Positions 12,166-21,925 of a DNA stretch of 64,000 bases are shown here, in pieces. Under the pieces are notes generated by a model. It ran no database searches. It was given only the letters and a program-made list of their open reading frames with translations, and was not told the DNA's origin. The DNA is from Lycorma delicatula (lineage: Eukaryota > Arthropoda > Insecta > Hemiptera > Fulgoridae). Made by a program: the position numbers and the translations under genes. Numbering within the stretch: position 1 is the stretch's first letter; the number at the start of each line of letters is the position of its first letter. Location of the stretch: NCBI RefSeq assembly GCF_047948215.1, contig NC_134462.1, positions 118,850,437-118,914,436 of the forward strand, written 5' to 3'.

Positions 12166-12891
12166 CGAGGGCGGTCCAGAAAGTAATTTACATTTGTGGG
12201 TAGCGTGGCGATGGGTGGGGACAGAGCCGCCATATTGGCGTTAAAACCTTTCTAAACTCAGTATACATCAAGCTGTCGTAGCGTGAAGACTGATTTTTCT
12301 TCTAGTTGTGAATTATTGAAATGTGCGTTTCAATAGAAAATCCCGCGAGTTGTGAGGTGCGTTCAGAGATTAGGTTTTTACTGGCAAAAACGTCAAACCA
12401 ATTGAAATTCATCGGCAACTTTGTGAAGTGTATGGAGATGGAATAATGAGTAATAGTGGAGTGAGGCAATAGTGCATTCAGTTTAAAAATGGCCGCACCA
12501 AAGTTCATGATGAGGACTGCAGTGGTCGGCCTAGTCTTGTTAATGATGAACTGACGATGAAAATCAACGATAAAATTCGTGAAAATCGTCGCATTACGAT
12601 TACGGAACTCTCGTTTCATTTCCCCTAAATTTCACGAAGTTTACTGCAAGAAATTGTGTCGGGTATGCTTGGTTATCACAAGTTTTGTGCAAGATGGATG
12701 CCAAAAATCTAAGGCGGTATATTTTTAAAGAGAAGGAATTGAAAAGCTTGTGCATTGTTATGATAAGTGCCTCAATTTAAAGGGCGACTATGTAGAAATA
12801 GTTTAAGATTGTCCCTTTCAAGTGTACACAATTTTTTTTTTTTGGTTGGTTTTTTATTTCAAAACGGAAGTTTCTTTCTGGACACCCGTCG
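12166..12891 (+). mobile_element. Mariner deletion derivative with TA target duplication
   Basis: The ends are inverted repeats. The left end reads CGAGGGCGGTCCAGAAAGTA, and the right end read inwards is CGACGGGTGTCCAGAAAGAA. Both are bordered by TA (12164-12165 and 12892-12893), the hallmark of Tc1/mariner insertion. At 726 bases it is far shorter than the roughly 1.3 kb usual for mariner. The interior keeps the start and the very end of a transposase gene, but the catalytic core between them is missing. It could only have moved with transposase supplied in trans, like a MITE. Confidence 0.88.
12321..12806 (+). pseudogene. Mariner transposase remnant, catalytic core deleted
   Basis: From an ATG at 12321 the reading begins with SIENPASCEVRSEIRFLLAK, shifts frame, then continues with FKNGRTKVHDEDCSGRPS and a helix-turn-helix-like stretch ending in GYHKFCARWMPK near 12705. 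Immediately afterwards it jumps to GIEKLVHCYDKCLNLKGDYV and a stop at 12804-12806. In mariner transposases the first part binds the inverted repeats and the last part is the C-terminus. The intervening region with the DDD catalytic triad, about 200 residues in complete relatives, is absent here. Besides the deletion there is at least one frameshift and one internal stop. Confidence 0.85.
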
Positions 12892-12893
12892 TA

Positions 12894-13445
12894 TATAAAA
12901 AATTATAGCTGTTATCAATAGATTCCATTTCTACGTAAAATCTACTTAATGAATACCTTTTCTCTTACTTCTCGCATTTTTTTCTATGGCAAAATGGAAC
13001 AATATTTTCTATATTTTTATAGAATAGTTTCTTAAGACCTAAACAAGAACTTCTTCATCTTATACTTCATTTTATATTCCCGTGTTTCAGTAATTAATTC
13101 ATAATTATTTTTCTCTCAGTGACATATTATTCCCTGCCACAGCCTTTTAAAAAGAAATTTTTGACCAAAATTTAGAACGACACAACTCACCTACCTTGAC
13201 CTTTTCTTCAAAAGACTACAACTTTCTCCGTTTCTCCGTTTAATAATCAGTCTTAAATTCTCCTTATTTCGTACTCTAATTGCTTTTTAAAACGACCGAA
13301 TTTTCAAAAATCTACATTTTATCCAAAATAATAAGTGAATCTAAAAATTTATATTTTCACCCCAGGACTGTTATTTTGATCACAACATTTTTCTTTGGTT
13401 CATTTATTGGTTTTTTTAATATAAAAAGGTGAGGATTGAGTATTT

Positions 13446-13476
<31 letters not shown>

Positions 13477-14135
13477 GTTACAATAGCTTGCTTATTCCCT
13501 TTTTTTACTGTAGTTATAACTACTACTGCTTCTTTTAAAAATGATAACACTTTTCATTCCTAAACTTCATCTCTATTTTTTTTTTCTTTGGATGAAATGA
13601 CATAAGTGTTATGACTTCTTTAATTTATTTTTAATTATTCATTTCTTGTATTTCAAATATATTGTTACGCACAGAATTTGATAGATATTTATTTAATGTA
13701 ATCTTACATGTTAATATTTCGACTTTTGATCGCTTTGTATGTTTGGCGTTTGAACATTCATTACAAAATGTATTACATCAGAGTGTACCATTTCTGTGTA
13801 ACGAACACTAATGAGCTCTAATTCCAGTACTTATCAAAGACAGAGAGAGAAATGGAGATGCAGACTATTTGTTTGTTGCTGCTACTTAAGTTACTGAAAC
13901 TATTATACAGCTCAACATACAAACATCTGCTGTATACATAAATGTACAAGTATATAAACTCTGTAGAAGTTTGATTGCCAAAAGCTCTCTTCTCGGTAGT
14001 TCAATTTCTATTCAACAGATGGAGTCATTCCTCTTGTAGTAAGCTAAATTTTAGATTACGCTCAACTTAATGTCATGTAAATAATTTTGGTATTGTGTTA
14101 AATATATTAAAGGAGATATTTGGTTATAAATTATG

Positions 14136-14139
<4 letters not shown>
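12894..14139. other. AT-rich DNA; 28-base poly(T) run at 13449-13476
   Basis: Low-complexity AT-rich sequence without coding similarity. The uninterrupted T run at 13449-13476 could be the tail of a minus-strand retroposon, but no recognisable SINE or LINE body was found beside it. Confidence 0.55.
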
Positions 14140-14177
<38 letters not shown>

Positions 14178-14830
14178 TAAAAATGAGCGTTTGTCCTCCG
14201 TATGCATTCCTATACCATTAATCCGATTATGATGAAATTTCGTGAATTGTTGTGCGCACGTCCGTGAAGGTTTTTGAATTACATTGGACCCTCATGGTGG
14301 CGCGGGGACGAAATATTTCAAAAAATTGTATTTATAGTCCGATTTGGCTCCCGTTCAGAATATCTATTAGTTACACGAAAACAAATATTTGACAAAATAT
14401 GGATCCGCTAGGTGGCCCTGAGGTTGAGATATTTAGAAGAATTGTTGTGTATGGACCGATTTGGATTATAGTCAGAATATATACTAGTTACGTAAAACGA
14501 AATATTTTTTGCAAAATATAGACCCGCTAGGTGGCGCTGGGGTCGAGATACTTCGAAAATTTGTATTTATAGTCCGATTTCATTCATATTCAGAATATGT
14601 ATTAGTTCCGTGAAAAGAAATATTTTTGCGAGAAAGGGAAGAGGGAAAAAGAAAAAGGGAAAGTGGGGAAGGAATGAAAATTGGAAGAGGGAAAATGATG
14701 TTCCGTAATGTTCTGTTTTGCAATGTTTTATCAAACTTTCATTTGTGTTCGTTTAATCTATACATATATTCTCAAATCTAGCAACAGCGAAACATTGTCG
14801 AGTTAATATACCATATTCAAAATAAAGTTA
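14140..14830 (+). repeat. Helentron/Helitron-like non-autonomous repeat
   Basis: The segment starts with a TA microsatellite followed by AAAAATGAGCG and a CCGATTATGATGAAATTTCG block. This combination is typical of widespread non-autonomous Helentron-like repeats of arthropods. It contains a minisatellite (annotated separately) and ends in a purine-rich stretch and a TCTAGCAACAGCG motif near 14780. The 3' boundary is uncertain. No coding potential was seen. The assignment rests on recalled family patterns, so the class is an inference. Confidence 0.55.
14296..14637 (+). repeat. Minisatellite, ~117-bp period, about three copies
   Basis: The motif GGTGGCGCTGGGGTCGAGAT (with variants) starts at 14296, 14411 and 14530, so successive periods are 115 and 119 bases. 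Each unit then contains a TATAGTCCGATTT block, a CAGAATAT block, an ACGAAATATTT block and a GACCCGCTA block that leads into the next. Copies differ at many positions, so the array is old. Confidence 0.85.
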
Positions 14831-15239
14831 CGTAATAATTCTTATGAAACACATAAAACCAAGATTTGTCTGTCGGAGTATTAATAAGACTTCAACGAAA
14901 GAAGAAAGGGATGTGGTGTATGATTCGTGCGACTTATTTTTACCATTTTAGAGAGTTTTTACTTTCGTAATTCCAAAATAAGTGCACCGATTTTTAAGAA
15001 ATAGGTATCATAAATTTGCGTCAAATATGAAAGTGAAATTGGTTATTTGTTGATGTCAGCAAAATAGATTGGCGGTATGTAAAATAGATGGCGTTTCTTT
15101 AGTTTGGCAAAAACCTCTTTTTTTAACTAATAAAAAACTTTTAACGGTTTAAACATTTATTTAACTGCCAAAAAATAATAAAATTGATTATTTTTATTTT
15201 AAAATATAAAATAAAATTATACATCGGTTAAACATCGAA
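14831..15239. other. AT-rich DNA without recognised features
   Basis: No coding similarity or repeat boundary was recognised between the Helentron-like repeat and the reverse transcriptase relic. Confidence 0.5.
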
Positions 15240-15870
15240 TTCCTGAATGTAATTTTAGGAACGCGAAAAAAATAAATTAGCCATTAATCATTTAGCCTTT
15301 GCAGATGACGTATTTTTCCTAGCTAAAAATATAGAAGAAGCAAAATTAAGAAAGTACAACTATTGGCAGAAAATAGCAAAAACATTTTTTTTATAAATGT
15401 CCTATGAAAAAACAGAATTTATAACCGATGATAAGAAATATGTGGAAGAAATAACCTTTAAAAAGGAACAAAAATATACAAAGTAGGCAAATTTAAGTAT
15501 CGTATGGAGATAATAAAACCGAAAAAGATTACTCGAAAAAGATTAAAAGTAGAATTCGTAAAATGAAAACAGTTTAGAAAAGAAATCAGTTTAGGAAATG
15601 TTAATGTTTGAAATATTTTAAAAGAAAAATCGTAAGAAATATTGTTGAATCCAAAATAACAGAATAAGGTTATAGTCTAAAATCTTACAAAGAAATATAA
15701 TAAAAAATAAAATATTTACAAACGGAAATGCAGAAGAGAAGAATGGCATTTTTTGACCGTATTTAGAACGAATGACAATTGATTTGCAAAACAATTATTC
15801 AACTTTTACAGTGATAGAAAAACAAAGCAAGGGTGGCACTGGGAAGTAAACCATGATCTAGAAAAAGTAA
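15240..15870 (+). pseudogene. Non-LTR reverse transcriptase relic with FADD box
   Basis: The plus strand carries INHLAFADDVFFLAKNIEEA at about 15280-15340, which contains the catalytic xADD box of non-LTR reverse transcriptases. It is followed by MSYEKTEFIT, matching the usual segment after that box, and by scattered basic blocks ending in a region like KGGTGK near 15840. Stops and frameshifts are frequent. The palm subdomain is the only well-kept part; the fingers and the endonuclease are not present upstream. The element group is probably RTE-like by sequence flavour. Confidence 0.72.
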
Positions 15871-16120
15871 TTTAAAAATAATAATAATATTAAATAAATA
15901 AAATTAAAAAAATTAAGTAAATTTAATAAAGAGAAATATTAAATTTATTATTTTTTAAGGAATTACTTTTGTTTGTGAAACTTTTAAATTAAAATATTTT
16001 GGAAAAAAAAAATAAATTATAAATTTAGCACAACTTATCAAAATCAACCTGAATAAAATTAATATAAACTTGTGTAGTTTTAATTTATCCACGGGATATC
16101 TTTATATTTGAACTAAGAAA
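15871..16120. other. AT-rich spacer
   Basis: Nothing recognised. Confidence 0.5.
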
Positions 16121-16390
16121 TCATAAAACAATAAAAAAAAATGCTGTAAAAAGAGTTTCATAAATATTAGACTCGCTTAACGTCGAGAAAAGCAAAGACC
16201 ATTTTATATAGAATACAGCTAGGTATTGTTTTGGTTCGCCTTTCCTTTGGTTATCTGACTTTGAATCTGAAAGATGTATGAGAAACATGCCATGCCCTGC
16301 GGCAGTTGGACTGAACCCATCGGTACAACTGGCACGAACTACCACGTTCAAGCACGCAAACCGTTCAATAGCTTGCAATGTTTTACTGAC
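16121..16390 (-). other. Unassigned 85-codon open frame in a GC-richer patch
   Basis: The minus strand has an open frame starting with a non-AUG codon (or an internal ATG) and reading MQAIERFACLNVVVRASC at its beginning. The 16.20-16.39 kb patch is less AT-rich and more complex than its surroundings, which is the only reason to mention it. I recognise no domain, splice context or repeat family. It might be an unrecognised repeat, an exon fragment or chance. A coding function is not supported. Confidence 0.2.
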
Positions 16391-17637
16391 TTAGTGTGGT
16401 TTGTCTCGTAACTTTATTCGGTATATTTCTTTGTTTTATAGATAGTTGGTTATTTTTAATACTGATTTATTCCTCAAGTCAGATATTTACATTTATATAC
16501 GTAAATAAACTGTATACAAAGATCTGTTTTCTTTTGTTAGCCATTTTATTTACTTATTGATTGCCATCTGTAGGTTGGAAAGGAGAATAGAATTTGTCAA
16601 AATACTTTAAGGCTAAACATTATCCTTACTAAGCGCAGTTGAAAAATAGCTTGATAAATTAAAAATGCGGACCTGAACAAGAGATAAATATTAAAAATTA
16701 AAAAAACACGACTGCCAAAAAAAAATATTGCCATCAAACATTGATCTTTAGTGTAGGATAATTAAATAGCATGCGGATGAAAATTTTGCATATAGTAAAT
16801 TTTTTATCAAATTTTTAATATATATATATCACACTCTGGGTAACGTAAAGATTCCATCGCCGGGTCATACATCTAAATCGGTTCATCCATTGAGGTGCTA
16901 CGGTGGAATAAATATACATACACCGTAAATATATTACACTTCTTTTTGGGTTGTTTATTTAAACACGTGCGGGGCGCGCGCATACACACGAGTGCGCGCG
17001 CGTACACAGCAGACAAATTACAAAGGACCTGCATAAGGTAAAATAACTGTATAATAATGATGAATAGTACCTTAAAACCTGGACTCTGGTAGCTGTAATT
17101 AGTATAAAACGATAAAAAAGCGAGATGAAAAAAAATTATTTTCTGATAGTATAGTTTTTGTGAAATTATAAATTAGTTAGGTGAAGTAATGAATTGCATA
17201 AGTTCATTGCTAAGAGGATATATTCTATTTCTTAATAACAACAAGAAAAATAAAATTAATAAAATAGAACGAAAGGGCAATACTAAAGAGTTACTATTAA
17301 CGTAAAACTTAATACGTCAAAAGCCGAAAAATTACCTATTTAATAAAATAATAATGAATAGATGAAGAAAAAACGATATCAGAAGCCGACTTTCAGTAGC
17401 AAAACAAAAAAAAGGAAAGACTTATGGTGGTAGCAAACATTGGATTTATTATTCTGAAAAAAAAAGTCTTTAAAATATTGAGTGTAGAACTTTGCTCTGT
17501 AGCAGCAAAAAAGGGTCAATGGAAAGCTTGAAAACTGGATAATTCTAAATTTTGAATTATAAGTTTACGGGAATAAAATTTATCATTTATACTTAATATA
17601 ATTTAATGTAATAGAAATTGTCATTACTGAATAAACG
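16391..17637. other. AT-rich DNA; GC/CA simple repeat at 16966-17008
   Basis: Non-coding AT-rich sequence. A short compound tract of GCGCGC and CACACG type sits at about 16966-17008. No genes or transposon ends were recognised. Confidence 0.55.
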
Positions 17638-17770
17638 TGTGTGTGTGTGTGCGCGCGCGCGTGTCTGTCTGTACCTATTAAGCAATTGCTCTGACTGACT
17701 GATTCAGCAATGCCCAGCAAACGTAGTAAAGTTAAATTGATGAAAATTTGTATACACCTTCTTCTTACGG
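17638..17770 (+). repeat. Helentron-like 5' fragment, preceded by TG/CG tract
   Basis: A TG/CG simple tract (17638-17664) leads into GACTGACTGATTCAGCAA and CCCAGCAAACGTAGTAAAG, followed by AATTGATGAAAATTTG. The same ordered blocks occur on the minus strand at 62935-62850. This pattern is characteristic of the 5' part of widespread Helentron-like repeats. The copy stops abruptly near 17780, just before a mariner fragment. Confidence 0.6.
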
Positions 17771-17790
17771 TGTAAGTGCATACTAAGAAA

Positions 17791-18080
17791 GGAACGTTTC
17801 AGCAGTGTGGGCAGCAGTATGTGGACGGGCATTGTGGTGCAACAATACAATACATTTCGACAGCAGTCCTCGGAGTTTGTTTCGAATTGCAGGATTCAGC
17901 TTGGTAGTAAGCATCTCACTGTAAGGCGCACTGTTTATTGTCGTGCCCCTTTACTCATAATGTTCTAGTACCAGGCCTTGTGAGTCCCAAAAAACCGTAA
18001 CCATCAGTTTTCCTGCGGACGGTTGAGTCTTGAACTTTTTTTGCAGGGCAAATTTTTATGTTTCCATGTAATACTTTATT
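17791..18080 (-). pseudogene. Mariner transposase fragment, antisense
   Basis: This is the reverse complement of the middle of the complete mariner at 26622-27926, corresponding to about 27315-27600 there. The similarity covers the HDNARP region, the LTVFWDSQGP region and the upstream CKKKFKTQPSAGK block. Both inverted repeats and both ends of the gene are missing. It directly follows a truncated Helentron-like fragment, so rearrangement or nested insertion and loss has trimmed both. Confidence 0.85.
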
Positions 18081-21000
18081 TTCCACAAGGAGTGAATTAA
18101 TTTTTCGCGTTATACTATTTAGATTAACTTCTCTTATAACTGTGGCGTATGTTCATAATTAGACAAATGGCACTAATCACAATTCCTTTCTCTGACAATA
18201 ATTTATGTTCATTACACGACCAGATCTTGTGGTGAATAAATTACAGTTTCGAGGATTTTTCCTTAAGAAAAGAGGAAATGTTTTCGAGTAACGATCTGAG
18301 AGGAAGAAAGAATTTTTCGGAATAAATTTGATAAACCTGTAACCTAGGTAAAGATATTCCGATGAACCAGAATATTAAGGACAAGGATGCCGAGTATTTT
18401 AAATACTCCTTGCTGTAACTTATAATTTGACCTGTATTTTTTAATAACAAGAAAAATATTGTAACAATTTTTTTTTAATCTTTCCTATCTTATTATCCAT
18501 CCAACCGTTTTTCCTTATTTTTTCATTCATTCTTTTTCATTTGTCTTTAAACTTTATGTACTAAAAACGTGACGGTATATATAAGATTTGATAGAAACGG
18601 CTCGACTACACAAGGCTATTACTTTCTTCTGTATTGGCTGTAAAATAATCTACCCTGGAGTTTAGGAGCTTATCAAAAGTATTTGGACCGACTTATACCA
18701 CACGTTTGCGTCGTTCCCCGGCACACATATGTGTATATATACGCATCGCTGAAAACTTTGTTAAAAATTAAATATATTATTATTTATGTAAATTTAATCG
18801 TTTGCTAAATTTATTAATAAATTTAAAAAAATCAAATCATAATCGTGTTTATGAGAGTACCTATCTCTTTTAATGAGTATTTTTTTATACGTGTAGTTTC
18901 CTTCTCCAAATCTGTTGCGGGTTATTGGTTTCGTTGATTCTAACCAAATACTATTCTGTATTAAAGTTTATATCCATCCACCGGTATTCCCAGCTGTGAC
19001 TTCTCGTAACTTTCCTTCATTCCCGATTACTATTTCTACTGCTATTACTACTACTGTTACTAAAATTACAACTTTTATTTTTATTACCGCTGTTTTATCT
19101 ACTAAGTTGTATCTACAAAATATCTTACAGGAATGTCATATTTCTTTACTCGTAAAACAGCCGCCTGAACTTTTATTCACCAACTACAACATACATACTC
19201 AAACCAACATTGTAACGGAAATATTTTCAAAATATGTAGATTGTTTCTGTCTTATCCAGCTGTTTTCATTTTTATTTCTTTTTGTTTTATTATCTCTTTC
19301 TTCAACCATATTTCTTTCGTTATACGTGTGTAGTACACTGGAATGTAGAAATCACTAAAAATAAAGTACAATAATATTCAAAGTATTTTAAACGTTTTTT
19401 TTAAACGTAAATTTAAGATAGTTGTATTAAAAATGGAAAATATATCTGTACATGAATGTTACTTCCCCTTGTTATAACACAAAATATTTACTAAAATACG
19501 GTAAGCATGTGAAAAAACATATTTTCCTTTTCCCCTTTTGCTTCCTTTTACTCAGGTGATCATAAAATGTTGAGAACTGCGTATAAAAAGTAGGTAAATT
19601 CTATTTGTTCGTAAATGAAAGTGCGCGCGCGTATGTGTGTGTGTTAATAACATGGGATTTATATTAAATATCTTCGAATTTGGTAACATATTGATTCTGT
19701 TAAGTTTAAAGTGAGATTAACAAAGTGCTGGGAAGATAGAGAACATTTTTTACAATAAACAGGTTTAATAATAGTCGGATCATGTAATGCCAGCTGTCGG
19801 AAATCAACGCTGTTTAGCCAGAATTCTCTGTTTACACACAATTTTTGGGTTAACAGATTAAGTTTTCTTTAAAACGTTTCTGGGAACCAGTGATTAACGA
19901 AAAAAGAATAAATTTTGCTACGTCACTGTATTCGTTACCGGTTGGACAAGCCCAATTTACCCCACGGGAAGATTCCTTTAGTGATACACCAGAATTAAGA
20001 CTTATTTATTTTTCTAAAAATTGAAATGTTTTACCTTTGTTTGTTTTTTATTTTTATAATTTTTTTAATAAGCATATGCGTGATAAATGAGAAATGGAAT
20101 GGAAATATGTTAGCCCTACCAGGTTTGTAACTAGCTTGCAAAGTGAATAATACACGAGCTTTTAGCATTAACTATTAAAAAAAAAAAATGTATAACGTAG
20201 TTATTATCGATATTATACACATATATAATAAAAGGTATATTTACGCCCGTATATGTGTACTGTAATTCAAAATGTCTACATGTTTACTATTCTACCTCGC
20301 GTAACATTTTACTTTTTTAAACAAAATTTTAGATGAAATACGAGTATATTCAACACATTGGTAATAATTTCAATTTGTATTGTATAAATAGAGCGAAGTT
20401 TATTTACAAATGTGTATTTTCAAATTACTGTAAGGCATGTTCGCTGTTAATTTAATTTATATCACACAATGTAACTTTCACAAAACTAATTTGTATAGTT
20501 ATTAGTTACCAGCTGGTAGTGAAATTAGTTGAAATAGATGAAATAGTTTTGTGGTGCACAATCTACGAAATTACTGTTTTTAGTTATTTTATTTAAATAT
20601 TGATGATGCTAAAATTATTTTTCATGTTATAAATCCTATAGAAAATTGTTACATACTCAAAATTTATTTTGTAGTCATTTTTCTTGGTTTTATCTCATTT
20701 TATCTGAGTGCAGTTCACGAAAACGTAGAGTTCATGAAAGAGACTGGTAAAATAAGAATAGCAAAATACATGCAAATGATTCTCATGATGCCTTTATATT
20801 ATCGTAATTCCACGATCACAGATTAATCTACACTAACAACAGGCTACTTGAGCGTAATTTAGCTGAAATTAAAAGTATTAGTTTATTCTTACGCTTCAAT
20901 GGAAATGTAATTAAATAGATTTCAGTCCAGTTCGTTTGCTTCTATTACCACACAGTTCCAGCATGGATGAAGATTATCCTTAACGTTAACCGAGTCTAAT

Positions 21001-21379
21001 TAATTTTTAATAAATACAGTAAACGCCCTTTAATATATTATATATTTCAACCGTTCAAAGTAAAATCGTTATTCTCTTACGTACTGTTCGTATTCTGGGG
21101 AAATTTATTCCAATTTCCGGAAGAATTATGGGCTGAATAGATTCTCAAAAACCCAGATTAGGAGTTCAAGCACCCTTTTAAGAATTTATTTTTCTTTCTC
21201 CATCCTTTTCCTTACCGTTGATTCTTTTTTCTCTGATGGTGTACAGTAATTTTAGCTTGACCTTCGTGATATTAATACAAGAACTAATTGGAAACGTTTA
21301 AATTTTTGAGTCCTTTTTATTTTTTTGTTTAGTGCACTTTCTACATGACTTTACCACGAATCTCGTTTCTAATTAAATT
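18081..21379. other. AT-rich DNA without recognised genes
   Basis: Read on both strands without finding a protein family motif. A 147-codon open frame at 18915-19358 (plus) is rich in Thr, Ile, Phe and Ser, as expected from T-rich DNA, and shows no domain. A GC/GT simple tract lies at 19621-19643. No SINE or transposon terminus was recognised. Confidence 0.5.
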
Positions 21380-21463
<84 letters not shown>

Positions 21464-21488
21464 CGTGTGTGTGTGTGTGTGTGTGTGC

Positions 21489-21524
<36 letters not shown>
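21380..21524. repeat. TA then TG compound microsatellite (~145 bp)
   Basis: A TA tract (21380-21400) is followed by a TG tract interrupted only by a GCTCG and a GCGC substitution cluster. Open frames in it encode Cys-Val or Thr-His runs and are artefacts. Confidence 0.95.
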
Positions 21525-21525
<1 letters not shown>

Positions 21526-21925
21526 CCAACATAATTCTCAACCGCCTGGAGCAAGTTCAACCAACACAAACGACTTACTATCTGGGAAAAAATAGTGTGG
21601 GCATATGACACCGCTAGCAACCCTAAGTGTGCGATGGAAAGATGGAAAGTGGGTGGTAACATGTAAAAATAATTGAAAACTACCGATATTAGTGTCGAAT
21701 TTATAGTTTTATCGGTCGCTAAGCCAATTGACAGTCCTAATGACGTTAAGTCAAAGTTTAGTTGAATAGAATTCTGTAGAACCTTCTGGAAATTTTTAGA
21801 AACGAATAGAAGTCTGTAAATAGAATTACTTTGATTTTATACTATACATAGATTTAATTTCTTTTCCTGTCTAATAAAAGATTGGGATAAATAAATACCC
21901 GGGCAACGCCGGATAATCGGCTAGT
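21525..21925 (+). repeat. Helitron-like repeat with 3' hairpin and CTAG|T end
   Basis: The right end at 21897-21924 reads ACCCGGGCAACGCCGG, then about nine bases, then CTAG followed by T. A short stem (CCGG/CCGG) about ten bases before a terminal CTAG matches the rule for Helitron 3' ends. A related end occurs on the minus strand at 62307-62342. The 5' end was not found; it may lie beyond the microsatellite. No Rep/helicase gene is present, so it would be non-autonomous. Confidence 0.6.

Noticed and set aside
12302..12619. 105-codon minus-strand open frame
   Set aside because: It is antisense to the mariner transposase remnant, which has clear family motifs on the plus strand.
13449..13476. 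Poly(T) run as the tail of a minus-strand SINE
   Set aside because: No A or B box, SINE body or target duplication could be found next to it.
14296..14637. CRISPR array
   Set aside because: Units are contiguous with a ~117-base period and no spacers; the context is animal-type repetitive DNA.
18915..19358. 147-codon plus-strand open frame
   Set aside because: Composition (Thr, Ile, Phe, Ser, Leu) is what T-rich DNA gives by chance, and no domain, signal or repeat family is recognisable.
21341..21662. Open frames encoding Cys-Val or Thr-His runs
   Set aside because: They are translations of the TG/CA microsatellite. The same applies to those at 33126-33278 and 37405-37692.
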